A stretch of DNA of 64,000 bases from the NCBI RefSeq assembly GCF_041296385.1, contig NC_091019.1:6285264-6349263 (forward strand), in the 5' to 3' direction. The notes beneath the pieces are model-generated. The model ran no database searches. It saw only the letters and a program-made list of their open reading frames with translations, and was not told the DNA's origin. The DNA is from Aphelocoma coerulescens. Lineage: Eukaryota > Chordata > Aves > Passeriformes > Corvidae. The translations under genes and the position numbers were made by a program. Shown one piece after another: positions 45,613 through 56,658 of this stretch; positions within the stretch are counted from its first letter, which is position 1; each line of letters opens with the position of its first letter.

Positions 45613-48600
45613 ATTTTGGATTGTCTTTCAAAAATTATAAGATTCTTTTGCTTTTATAGCATCTGAAATGGAGAATACATATGCAGAGGTACATGAAAGA
45701 TTAAACCAATCACCATACTGCACACCAAGCCAATGGTGCCTGTCAAACATGTCACCAAGCAAGATTTTTCTAACTTTAGAACAAAATCATACAGAAAAAG
45801 TAAACCTCATAAGGTATTAGCTATATTAAAATGAAGAGTGCAGTAACAAGGGCAATCATACTGATGAAATATGAGAATTATGCTTCAAATATGTGAGTTT
45901 TGACTTATATTTTAGTATGTTTAAATAATACAAAAACTGGTAGTTGGCAATGGATAGTGCTACCATCTTCCCAAGACCCAGTAAACTGATTTGCTTATAA
46001 ATCTGATAAGTTCAAACTAAAAATACACAGTTAGTTTTCTGGCTCATGTTACTGCATGTATTTTAAAAAGACAGATATCTAAAATAATAAATTAGAGGGA
46101 GAGTTTTTTAATATGATTTCAAGTTTCATTGTAAAGCTTTGTTTGGAATTAAGATGGATTTTTAAAATTTCTAAGGAGGGTAGGCATCTAACGTAGCACT
46201 GTTTGATCCTAACCCCACTCAAAAACCTTTAAATGCTTTAGAAGTCGTATTTAATTTTGTGGTTTTAGGTAGTGATGTGTAAGTGTCTTGGGACATATTT
46301 CAGGAAAAGATGGAATGGGGAGTGTGGATAAAGAAATATAAGCAGAGACCTGGGAAAGCTGAACACTAAGGAAGGAAGCAAGGAGTAGGGTGAGGCTGTT
46401 ATTTTAGTGTAGGGAAGAGCAAGGGACATGAAACTTCTCCCATGACTTGAAAAAAAACCCCAAACCAAGCATAAAAATTAATACAAATCCATGAAAGTTT
46501 GAGGGCCTGTTTGGGGGTGTTTGGAATGGAGAAATCTTGCTTTCTGTGTGTCTCTTGGTTTTTGCATAGATGTCTTTTGTGTCAGTGAGCCATATGTTTC
46601 CACTTTTTTAAAAGGGAGTCGGTGTGAGCAGTGGCAGGACAGCATGGCAAAGCCATGGAGATCCCTCCATAACTGATGTGTTTATTGAGGAAAGGGGGGC
46701 AGGAAGCTGGGAGTGCCTGAGCCCAAAGGTATTGGTAAGAGATGCTTAACCACTTTCTCTTGGTTCAGCTACTTAACCATGTGGAACCTCCCCCTGGCTG
46801 CCAGCATAACCATATCCTCCTGCTTTTGCCTAAAATGATGATATCTAATAGGTTTTAAAGTTAGTTACTTAAATGCTTTTATCCCAGACTGTTGGGGTCC
46901 ACTGAGAGGTCACACAAGGGGATATGAAATTGCATGAAGCCCGCGGAATCAGACCTGATCTCAGAGGAGATATTGCTGAGCAGGAGCAGAAAGAATGGAG
47001 GTTGCTGCCCATGTTCACTCAAATTCTCAGGTGAAGTGATGTGCCTGAGGTCGCCTGGGGGCTTTGGCAGCACTATGGTCCAGTCTCACATCATCCTGGG
47101 TAGGTTCTTCCCTTCTCCAGTTCATCCTCTGCCTGCCCAAGCTGGGCCTGTTTGTCTGCTTCTTTAGCTGCAAAAGAGAAATGGTGCTATTTAGCTGTAT
47201 TTTGTTAAGTCCTTTGCAATGTGATGAGAAAACATCTTTTGAGTGTCCCAGATAAATGGGGCTTTATTAGGAAAGGGCAAAGAAAAAATAAATGAAAAAG
47301 GTGCTTGGGACAAGCTGATGACTGAAGTACCTCTGGTGATTATTTTTTTGCATCTCTTACCATCTCACTAACAAGGATAGGAGTGGGCTGAGAATCTTGA
47401 TAAGAAAATGATCTTGACACTGTAGTCAGGGTTCAGTTTTCCATTATCTTAGATAGTGGAACACCTTGAATTTTTCATATGACAAAGGCATCAAGTACAT
47501 TAGGAACTCATTGTTGAAGCTACATAGAAAATGAAGCACAGAAATTAACAATGTGAGCATTTAAACAATGAATCTAGTACCTTGGGAGAACAGTGTCATT
47601 CTAGCTGGAAATTTTTGCTCAAGGGAATGCTTAAACCAGATGTCAGTATATAAACTGGTAGAGGCTTACTTGCCTTTTCAATTTTTAAGCAATTCAATGT
47701 CTTTGATTCAAACCAAATACCCTAAGTGAAATGCACAGATCATCCAAGGATATTTGACTTTTTCTGTTGTGAATAATGTTGGAGTTGTCTCTCCAGAATT
47801 AAAGTTGAAGGGATGCTGCAAGTCAGGTTTAGTTCAGCATGACCAGATCAGCACGAGGGATTAGAGAGATGGTTCTGTGGGATTCCGGAGCTCTGACAAA
47901 CAGCTGAGGAGGCTGTGAGTAACAGCCACATGTGCACGAGCTGTAAGCCAGATTCTCTGCTGCGATGCCACAGCCCCTCTGAGCCATCTGACAGTGTAAT
48001 GGAGCTGAAAAGTGGCTGTGTAATGCATCCCTATCTCCTGCTCCTCAGCTGTGGGGATGTTCCCAGCTGCGAAGTGCTGGCATTCCTGGCACTCTCAGAG
48101 CTGAGGCTCAGACCCCAGGATAGGGGCTCTCTCTGGATTTACACTGGGACTCTGCTGAGGAGGGTTGGAAGTGTTTGTACCAGTATATTCCCACTGACCT
48201 GTTCCAAGTATACTGGGACAAATTTGCTTCTGAAAGGGGAGTGATTATTAATGCCCTTTGAATAGGTAGCCCAGAGAGAGAAGCTGTAGCTGAAAGTTTG
48301 CCCTCAGCACTTGTTCTTCAGCCAAAATAATGCTATATTTAACTTATGACCTGAAGAGTTCACTGCCTTTGAACATCCTACAAACCACTCACTGATTTAG
48401 CCTTTCATCCTAGTACTGGGTTGACTTATCAGCCCTGATGGGTTTCTTCAACTGGCACTCTGCAAGATGAAGGGTGGGATTTTTCCATGCTGACAGAGGA
48501 TCACAGTTTTGTTATCCCTTATGACAATCACCATACCCACTTCACTGTGTTGGGGCATTTCCCCTTTCACAGTGAAAGAGGAAAAAATTTAATTGAAGAA

Positions 48601-51600
48601 CTTGAGTCTACACAATGCTAGAATTTCTCATGAGAGACCACGGAAATAGTTTCAGGGGTTTTTTTCCCGATCAGAACCCAAATGACTGTCACGACTTGCC
48701 TTGTGAAATACTAAAGTAGGTACATCACTAGGTTTGTTATGTTTTTTCTTAAAATGGGACCATGTAGTCAATGCTGCTGACCCTGGAGAAATCTCAGCCT
48801 CACAGAGGTGCATGCTGTGATTTTTCCTTTTGACTCAGCAGTCAGAAGTGAAAAAGGCAGTGGGTGAATGATGTTAAAATGCACTGGCTATCTGCTAGAA
48901 TCTGGTCTGTGGGGTGGGTACTCATGGTGTCCTCCCAGGGAATCTGCTTAGAAAATCAGCTTTCTCTTGTTTTGTGATATTTGTGATATTTTCTTTCCAA
49001 ATTTCTGACCAGGAGTTCAAACCTTAATGGTACAAGTGAGCAAGATACCACAGTTTGAAGAGCTGCTCTTTTCAGGTGGTGTTGTTCAGAGTGTTAATCT
49101 CTATTAATATTGAAATTTGGCTGAGTTGATGCTTGATGGCTCAACACTGAGTCAGTGTGCCAAGCAAACCCACCTCTGCAGGTGGTTTGGATGCTTTTCT
49201 GCAGGTGAACCTTCCCTGTGAATGTGCTATGATCGAATGTCCCCCCCATGTCCAGTTCTTTGTCCCCATTTCCCTGTCCTGCTCTGTCTGGCATCAGGGC
49301 TGCTGCCACACTGAGCCAGGATCTGCTGCTGCCCCAGCCTCTCTGTCCCACGGTTGCCACAGCCACTGTCCATCCCCCCTCTCAGGTTTGTGCTGAGACT
49401 GAGATAAAGTGACCTGGCTGATGACATCCAGAAAGCACTTGGATGGCTCTGCAAAGCTTTCCTGGGTGTGTTGCTTCTGCAGCTCTCCCTGCATGCAGCC
49501 AGCATGGATTCAAGGGGTCTTCTCTGTCTGTTCTTGGTCCTAACACAACTTACTGTGTATTAGTACGGTTGGAAGAAACTGCTGCTCTTAATCCAGTTTT
49601 GAGCACCACTAGGACAAAAAGACGCATTTTTATTTTGTTTGCAGTATAGGGACAGGGGCAATTTTTCCTGAAGAGGGGGATGTGTTAAGTTCAGTGACTG
49701 GACTAGGATCAGTGTGGAGTTTACTGTGGCACCAGAAAAAGCCATCCTTGACTTGCTTGCTTATGGGTAAATCATGGAAATCTATTTAGAGGTCTAAATA
49801 GCATCTACTTATCTTTTCCTTCATTAAATATATGTTGTGGCTTTTTTAAATGCTGTGTTCTATTGCAAAGTGAAAGTTCAGGGCTGTGGTTATCATGTCC
49901 TATATTGAGCTCATGCCCTGTGATTAAGGCAAATGTCTGGACAAATGAAGAAACATGTATATCTGGGGGAAATAGCTGTTAGGAGCATAAATGCCTGGCC
50001 AGTGGTGCAGAAATTTCCTCCAGATGCTTCTGCTTTCCCCCCACCTGATCCCCCTTTCTTTTGAATCTGTTATTCACAGTGGTCTCCAGAGAAGAAGTTA
50101 AACCTCTCAGGGAAGCAACTCCTTTTACAATCAGGATACCAGACTTCAATAATTATCTGCAAATCCAGGGGCTATTCAGTGAGTTATGTGAGCTAAGACA
50201 ATTGGAAAGTGTACAGGAGAGCTAATAAATAACAGGATGAGCCTGAGGCATTTCACAGGATGAAAATAACAGGTAATTATCACTTGAAAGATTTTTACAG
50301 TCTCTTCATTATTTGAATATAATTAACTGAGAGAGGCAAAATATTGCAGCCTGGTAAGGTGAATCTCTGCCTTAAGAAAGGGGCCGTGCTCTTTGCTTGG
50401 GAAAACTGTTTGATGGAATTAAGGCTATACAATTTTTTGTATATAGATAGAATTTAAAGGGAAATACAAGAAATTGAAGGTGAAGTGTCCCTTGGCAAGG
50501 TCTGGCTTATTGATATCTGCTTTTGCTGGCGTATATGTGTAACTCAGCTGAGTGAATACAATATTGTTCTTGGCTTTGCTTTATGGATTGCTATGTCACA
50601 ATGGTTTAAGACCATTTTTGGTTATGAGAAAAGACATAACCCTTTTTATACATACATTAACTCCTCCCTGTTATCCAAAGCTGTAATTTCTCTGCAAGAT
50701 CCCCAAGCCCTGGGTGAGGGCAGGTTTATTCACTGGGGAGAGCTGTGCATCCTCAGAGCAGCGATGGGGACCTGCCCATTTCTTGGACTCCTGAGCTGCA
50801 GCGAGAGCCCTTCGCACTTGCTGAGGACTTGCCTGAATTCATCGTCCTTTCCCCATGGGAGGGGCATGAACAGTTGAGAACCACGTTTGACTGCAAGTCA
50901 GCTCCACAAGGTCCTTGGTCCGGACTGAATCAGAGCATTTCACAGCTATCGTTTAACGCCTCTAATCTGATTGCCTTTAGCCTGTTCGTTCGCACTCAAG
51001 TGGATGTTTAAAGGCATTCCCCGGGGTCTTCACACTCATCTTCATCCTCACTATTGTATTTGCCTTTTAGGTTTAAGGGAGCCAAGAGTGTAAATGGCCG
51101 TCCGCTATGGAGAACTCCAGACAATGCTGTATTTCTTTGGATTTGCCACGATTTCCCTGCCGCAAAAACAACAAAAAAAGAGCCCGAGGAGAGGAGGGAA
51201 GAGGGAAACCTCTCCTCCCGCGAGGTGCACGGATTAATGTGCCGTGGGAATTGCTTCCCGGGACAGGCTGTGACTTCAGAGGGTGGCACTTGCGGAGGTC
51301 GCAAAGGCTGCGGCCGGGGGTCGTGGGAGAAAACAGCAGGGAAGAGGGTGGAGGTTCTTGCTGCAGCTGTCTCCACCCCTTTTAGGCAAACTTTCCAGCG
51401 GGAAGGGAGGAGAAAGATTTAAGATCAATAGCTGCAATGCTTAACTCCGTCATAAAGAAGACAGGAGGGGGGATTTTAGCTCCGGGATTGAAACTGCATG
51501 GGTGCCGGTGGGCGTGTTTGGGGTGTTTGTGGAGAGGTGTCATCGCTTGCTCCTGTCGTGACTTGGCTTTTTTCCACTGAGGCACGAATGCGGCATAAAG

Positions 51601-51794
51601 CCGGGAAAGTGCCTGTGATGAGGGAACGGGGAGGCGAGGGAGTCAGCGAGCGTCTTCCGAGCCCGCGGGGCCGGGGACGCGGTACAGCCCCGGACCCTCT
51701 CCCGGGGGTTCAGCTCCTCCGCCTTCGTTCGTGTATTTGTTCATCTGCGAAGATAAGCAGGGGAAGAGGAAAGATGGCCAGCGAGGGGAGAAAA

Positions 51795-51838
51795 ATAAAT
51801 CAATTGCTATTTTTCATCTTTGACAAAGTAATTAAGAC
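51795..51838. promoter_or_regulatory. Clustered TCF/homeodomain-like motifs
   Basis: Inside the CpG-rich block is an AT-rich islet with 'aatcaattg', a near-palindromic 'ctttgacaaag' (TCF/LEF-like in both directions, 51818-51828) directly joined to 'taatta' (homeodomain core, 51829-51834). This is motif-level evidence only. The contrast with the GC-rich surroundings is what draws attention. Confidence 0.3.
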
Positions 51839-53009
51839 TCGTTCGTCTGCTCCACGGGCCGCGGAGGGCTCGGTACACGGGCAGCCCTTCCCCCGAGGGG
51901 GAGGCACCGCTCGCAGGGGTCCCGAGGGGCTCCTCCGGGGAAGGGAGGGGCTGTCTTCCCGTCTTTTGGAAAAAGTGCGACCCCCGCCCTGGAGCAGCCT
52001 CCGTCCCTCCCAGCTATTCCCTTCGGGAAGAAAACAGGGATCCCTCCAGGCACAAGGGTCTCACGTCGAGGGTGGGAGACTTCCCCAGAGCCCCCGAGGG
52101 AGGGGTGGGCGGTGTCTGGTGTGAGCTGCAGACAGGTGCTGTTCCTTAATCCCTTGGTACACCATGTGGGCTGGGAGGGTGGTTCGCCTGCGGGACAGGC
52201 GTTCGGGGGGGACGGTGAGAAGGAGCTCAGAAAAATCATTTGAATGACCCTGACGGCTGCTAGTTGGGGCGCTAAACCCCCATATTGGAGGGATTTGATT
52301 TGGTTTTCAAAGGAACCGTAAATCCAAACTCGGAGTTTGGACTAAAGCAGGTGTTTCCATCCCAAACCGCGTGTGAGAAGGCGGGGGTGGTGGGGAGCTG
52401 GGCTGTGCGGCCCCGAGGGCCGGCCACGGACGGGGAGGACAAAGGAGAATGTTTGCAAACCGAGCCGTGTTTCTGCGTGGGTCTCCCTCTTGACCAAGAA
52501 TGGATCCTTGGCTCCGGTGCTCAGCGAGAGCCTCCGGCCGTGCCCCTCCGAGGGCTTTCCCCGGGGTACAGGGGAAAGAGGGGTGCTCTTGCCTTTTCAG
52601 AAAGTAAAGGAGATCGATTCCCTTTTCCAGGGGTGAAACTTCGATTTCACGTTTCAACGCTGATAGAGAAAGCAAAAATAGAGCTTGGAAAAGAACGAGA
52701 AGAGTGACTTTTCCTATTTTTGAGAAAACAAAATCAGCCAACCCAGTGACTCTAGACGTTTAGGGGTCTTCCCGACCAAAATACCTCTTGGACTACTGCC
52801 TTGTCACTTTTAATTCGGCCCGTGCCTTTAGAGGCATTAACGTAAACTGGAGGTCAGCATAGCTGAGCTAACAACAGATCTCTCTGCGTTTGGAGGATGC
52901 CTCGAGAAGGGAACACTGCAAAACACCACCAGCTTCTCCCCCTCCCCGCTAATGCCAGCTTCTGTGACCGCCCCTCGATTTCTAAATAGACCCGCGGAGA
53001 GGACATGGA

Positions 53010-53115
53010 ATCACAGAAAGGCTTGGCTTGGAAGGGATCTTAAAGTTCATCCAGTTCCACTCCACTCCTGCCGTGGGCCGGGACACCTCCCTCGAGACCA
53101 GGCTACTGTTCTGCA
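53010..53115 (-). mobile_element. CR1 LINE 3' terminal fragment
   Basis: Complement of a CR1 tail: 'tggaatcacagaaaggcttg', 'cttggaagggatcttaaagt', 'catccagttccactccactc', 'cgtgggccgggacacctccc'. Only about 100 bases remain. It lies inside the CpG-rich block, and its own CpGs ('gccgtgggccggg', 'ctcgag') are unusual for these copies. Confidence 0.85.
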
Positions 53116-53955
53116 TGACAGAACAGAGGCAGAAAAGTGACTTTAAAGATAGGAACGTACAACAGTCTACAGACAGTGTGTGTGAAGGTGTGTGCGTGTA
53201 AAAATACCTATACGTGCGTGCTGTAATTATACACCTACGGCACAGGGAACCCCCACGCTCGAAGGAAGATGTGCGAAGCACCATCGTGGGTTAACGACAG
53301 CTGTGCTGCAAACGTGCTCTGCCGCTCTGCTGGGAGGCAAAAGCATTTTTCAGCTGCGAGACTGACTGATCTTTTCGGCGAAAACCGATTTTCGCCGTTC
53401 TGCTTTGCTGGCCCCTCGCTCCTCGGCTTTCGTGGGGCTGTCAATAATTCTGGCGAGTGAGTTTCAGCTGCCACCGCAGTGCCGAGGTGTGACGGAGGGA
53501 GCCGGGGCCGCAGCCGGGCGCTGCGGGCAGCTCGGCCGCCTGGGCTGGAACAAAGCTGCCCTGTCCCTGCCGGGCGCTCCTGCTGGCACCGCGCAGCCCG
53601 CGGCTCTGCAGCGCTGTCCGGGCTACCGCGAATTTTTTATTCACTTCGTCCGCCGAAACAAACGCTCGTAACCCGTGTAAAAGCAAGGACGCAGAAGAAA
53701 CGCGTGTGGTGCTGGCGAGTTCAGCCCCCGCCTCCCTTCCCTTCCCCTCCCCTGCATAGGCGCACGCTCCACTCTGCTTACGCTAAAATGTGAAATATTC
53801 TCCGAAGAAGCTGACACCAGCAGGGTCTATGCGGATGAACAGCGTCTCTGACGCTGAAACGACTGGGAAGGTTGCGTAGGGAGCATTTTTTTGTCAGCGT
53901 GAATAAAATTATCTTGTGCTCAAGAAATCTTTGAGAAAGCCCCTCAAGTAGCAAA

Positions 53956-53984
53956 TCACACCTACGAGAGGTGATTAGGTGTGA
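53956..53984. promoter_or_regulatory. Inverted pair of T-box half sites
   Basis: TCACACCT at 53956-53963 and AGGTGTGA at 53977-53984 are exact T-box half sites in inverted order, 13 bases apart. The arms extend to 11 matching bases (AATCACACCTA against TAGGTGTGA plus ATT with one mismatch). A third partial core AGGTGA lies between. This is the arrangement bound by T-box dimers, with longer spacing than the classical Brachyury palindrome. It lies about 950 bases upstream of the SLC6A5 ATG. Confidence 0.4.
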
Positions 53985-54369
53985 ATTACTTCGTTGCAAA
54001 AACGATTCTCAGCTAACACCTGACTTTTAATGAGGAATAGTTCCCCCCCCCAATAATCAAACATAATCGCCTTCATGGGTGAGGGAACAACACCAGCAAC
54101 TTCAGGGCTGTTGCCGTCATCTTTTCTCCCACTTGACTGCTCTTCGGACAGTTTTGATGAAAGAGAAGTTTGCTTTATTGTGTGTATCGTTTAAGTTTAA
54201 TTGGAGTTTCCCCCATGAGGCACAGTAAAAATAGACGATATAATGCAATTTTCTGCAACGAGACCAAGAAAGACAATTTAAATGTGTTTTTGTGCTTTAC
54301 ACATAGTGGACTTCTCACTCCGTGTATGGGAATGTGGTTAGATACAAAATTGATCATCTCTATATTTTT

Positions 54370-54935
54370 ATTTTTATATCCACGTATATGGATATATAAA
54401 ATGATAACATATATAAACAAGCTGTTATAATATCTGATCTGCGAATTGCAGAAATGCAGATTTTTAAAAAAGGGAGCTGGATCACACTACAATAAGAGGG
54501 AGGAGGAAGAGGAGTAGAAATGGAAGGTTTCTCCTCATTTCTCTCTTGCCTTGGGTGCAGGAGTACGTGTTTCTCACATGTTCCCTCTCATTATCAGCAA
54601 GAAAGTTCTTCCGTGCCCCGGCTGGCTGCGGTTTAGTAATCAGCCCCCATATGAGTCACAGGGAACACGCAATGCCACTGCCGCGTGAGTGACAGCCAGC
54701 CGGCGCTCCGGCTTCTCGGTGTCCCTTTAAAATCTGAAACCAAGGGTAATGATTTATCAAACTCTTATTATCAAGAAAATGTCACACGAAGGGCACCTCG
54801 CTATGCACTGACGCAAACTCAGTCTTTCCCAAGGAAGTATAGAAAGCTTTGCTCTGAACTGGGCAAAATCCAGTCTGACAATCGCCTGTGCCGCTGTTTT
54901 TACCTCTATCGACTCGATCTGTGGCTATTTAAGAC
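54370..54935 (+). promoter_or_regulatory. SLC6A5: SLC6A5 proximal promoter and 5' UTR (boundaries uncertain)
   Basis: The sequence before the ATG has a TATATAAA at 54393-54400, a consensus AP-1-type TGAGTCA at 54652-54658, and a shift to CpG-containing sequence from about 54600. Exon 1 must end at 54938, since the donor GTAAGT starts at 54939. Where it begins cannot be read: it could start about 30 bases after the TATA-like element or be TATA-less around 54650-54800. Vertebrate SLC6A5 is expressed in glycinergic neurons of spinal cord and brainstem. Confidence 0.4.
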
Positions 54936-54938
54936 ATG
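54936..54938 (+). CDS. SLC6A5: SLC6A5 start codon at the 3' end of exon 1
   Basis: ATG is immediately followed by the consensus donor GTAAGT (54939-54944). Spliced to the exon at 56131 it reads M then DYASQRDMSK, matching the human start MDCSAPKEMNK in register. The Kozak context is good after splicing: G at -3 and G at +4. Unspliced, the frame would stop after four codons. The alternative is initiation at the downstream Met9 (56152), which has a weaker context (A at +4). Confidence 0.8.
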
Positions 54939-55648
54939 GTAAGTGCTTGATTTCTTCTCTTCCATACCGAGACGGGCTGGAGGAGCAGAGCTGGGGCGGA
55001 GGGGGAGCTGTCCGCGGTGCTGCCGGCGGAGCCAGCGCGGAGCCTCCCGCGGACGGGGTAGGGATGCTGCGGGGGAGGGGGCGAGCACGGGGAAAGCGGT
55101 GATACCCCAAACCGCACTCATTTAGTGACCGAGTCCTTGCAGATCTTGTCCCTGGTGCCGGGAGAGTGGGACTACGATGGAGAGAAAACTTGTGGCCGAA
55201 ATGGTGACGGGGGTTTTGTGAAACACTCTGAAAAAAGAAAGTGTATTTGTAAAGCTAACATTAAACTGATGGGAAGGTAGGGTTTGCCTGCAGGTTGCTT
55301 AATGTATAAAAAGAAGATACATTTTAAACTGTAGTTTTAGGCTGGAGGGAAAGGTAGAGGTGAGTGTGGGAGTGTCTTCAGAAACCTATTTAATGATTAG
55401 GGGACACTTAAATAAAATCTTTAGCATTGTGTGAGTCGGAAACACAAGAAAAAGAATAGGAGAAAGCTACTGTTAGTGGCGTTAATCTCTCTGTGGCAGT
55501 GCGGTTATATTTCGGGTTTTTTTTTGCATTTCGCTGTCTTGCTGATGGGCTTTGAAGCGTGGCAGCCAGCTCAGAAATGTTCACCAGCACTATTTCACTT
55601 GTTTTTTAACATCCCCGGCTGCCTACAGGGCAGCTTGTTTCCTGCTCA

Positions 55649-55656
<8 letters not shown>

Positions 55657-55680
<24 letters not shown>
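55657..55680. repeat. A24 homopolymer
   Basis: An uninterrupted run of 24 A in SLC6A5 intron 1, with no recognisable retroelement body attached. Its length is likely to be polymorphic or affected by sequencing error. Confidence 0.9.
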
Positions 55681-55890
55681 GTCGATGTGCATTGTTGAAT
55701 GACAGAAAGGAAATGGGGCGTAAAATTAAAGAATCTTTCTACACTGGTGATAGGGAAGGGAGCATCCTACAGTCGTGATGTGAAATCTAACGAGGTCTGG
55801 CGGCGCAGTGCTGTAGAAACACTTATTTAAACTTGAATTACGGGTTTGCAGATGCTGGTGTTGTTATTTGTTTGAGGTTTGTTGTTTGGG

Positions 55891-55913
55891 TTTTTTTTGG
55901 GGGGGGGGGGGGG
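55891..55913. repeat. T8-G15 tract
   Basis: Eight T followed by fifteen G. The G15 run can fold into, or multimerise as, G-quadruplex. Such runs are also assembly-error hotspots. Confidence 0.85.
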
Positions 55914-56130
55914 AATTGTGTACCGTACTCTTTTTTCCCCCAGAGTATTAACGCTGAATGGGAGGGCAAGCAGGCGAGCCGTGGCTCCTCGAAATTCTGC
56001 AACACTCCTGTATCCCGGTTTTCTGGCGCATGCGTTTCCTGCACGAGGACAAAAATTCGTAGAATCACCGCAGCGCCAACAGTTTTTTTCTCTTCTTCTT
56101 TTGGTAAAATATGTGACGTTCTCATTTTAG

Positions 56131-56658
56131 GATTACGCCAGTCAAAGGGATATGAGCAAGCAGCTTGTGAACAATCCTGAAGCGGTGGCTCCCGGACCCA
56201 ATGAAGGTGCGGGAGTTGTAAGAATCAGCCCCGAAAATGAGCCGCAGAACGCCCCTCCGCAAGCCCCCGCCGCGACGGTCAGGCTTTCCCGGTCACTCTC
56301 TAACGACAGCAAACCCCTTCCCTCCGAAGAAGCGAAACCAAACGATTTTGAGAGGACCAAAGTCGGGATCTGCAAGCTCAGCAGCACCCCGGTGCAAGCC
56401 AACTCCACCCTCCGGAGGGAATCTGTGGAAACCTTTCCCTGCAAGCCTAGCCCCGGGGCAGGGATCGCCGGGCAAGCTGCTATCCCTCATTGCAAAATTC
56501 CCGCTTTGCAAAGCACAGACGGGGACGCTACCCTAAGCCTTGGTAAGAGCACGCTGGAGCAAAACAACGCCAAGGGCGCCTGGGTGACCTTGAGCCAGAG
56601 TACCGTGGTGCTGGGCACAGATGGCAACACTTCTGTTCTTCCTGGCAGAGTGGAGGGG
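56131..56658 (+). CDS. SLC6A5: SLC6A5 exon 2: N-terminal cytoplasmic domain of GlyT2
   Basis: A 528-base exon (176 codons, residues 2-177), phase 0 at both ends, with acceptor 'ctcattttag' and donor 'gtgagt'. GlyT2 differs from other SLC6 transporters by its long cytoplasmic N-terminus. This exon encodes it: a Pro/Ser/Ala-rich disordered stretch (about residues 20-110), then better conserved blocks near HCKIPALQSTDGDATLSLGK (about 130-150) and LSQSTVVLGTDGNTSVLPG (about 155-173). Both are recognisable against human [20 protein letters not shown] and MSQSTVVLATDGITSVLPG. In mammals the region takes part in trafficking and phosphorylation. The first 100 residues are strongly diverged from mammals and CpG-rich at the DNA level. 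No domain with a catalytic role is expected. Confidence 0.95.

Larger units (their letters stand above)
35231..51100. other. Intergenic region between PRMT3 and SLC6A5
   Basis: About 16 kb of mostly AT-rich sequence. I recognise one CR1 fragment (42.4 kb), AATA-type microsatellites (36159-36174, 40673-40700), a GAG run (41197-41216), a T16 run (38097-38112) and a local tandem duplication (45543-45612). The many short frames (up to 149 codons, at 42342-42791 on the minus strand, partly CR1) show no domains or splice logic. No protein gene is supported. Confidence 0.75.
51100..53720. promoter_or_regulatory. CpG-rich block upstream of SLC6A5
   Basis: Composition switches from AT-rich intergenic DNA to GC-rich sequence dense in CpG, with clusters at about 51.2-51.35, 51.6-52.0, 52.2-52.6 and 53.45-53.65 kb. 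CpG retention implies an unmethylated germline state, typical of promoters and developmental enhancers. The block ends more than 1 kb before SLC6A5 exon 1. Open frames up to 208 codons (51498-52124) occur, but stop codons are rare in GC-rich DNA, both strands are equally open, and no domain is recognised. It may be an alternative SLC6A5 promoter, a distal enhancer or the promoter of a non-coding RNA. Confidence 0.55.
54939..56130 (+). other. SLC6A5: SLC6A5 intron 1
   Basis: 1192 bases from GTAAGT to 'gttctcattttag'. The first 200 bases are CpG-rich. An A24 run lies at 55657-55680 and a T8-G15 tract at 55891-55913. No genes or known retroelements are recognised. Confidence 0.85.

Noticed and set aside
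51498..52124. 208-codon open frame on the + strand in the CpG-rich block
   Set aside because: Both strands and several frames are open here because GC-rich DNA lacks stops. The translation is Arg/Gly/Ser/Pro-rich low complexity with no recognisable domain or splice logic.
52285..52741. Overlapping 140- and 144-codon frames on opposite strands
   Set aside because: Mutually overlapping antisense frames in GC-rich DNA, with no similarity to known proteins.
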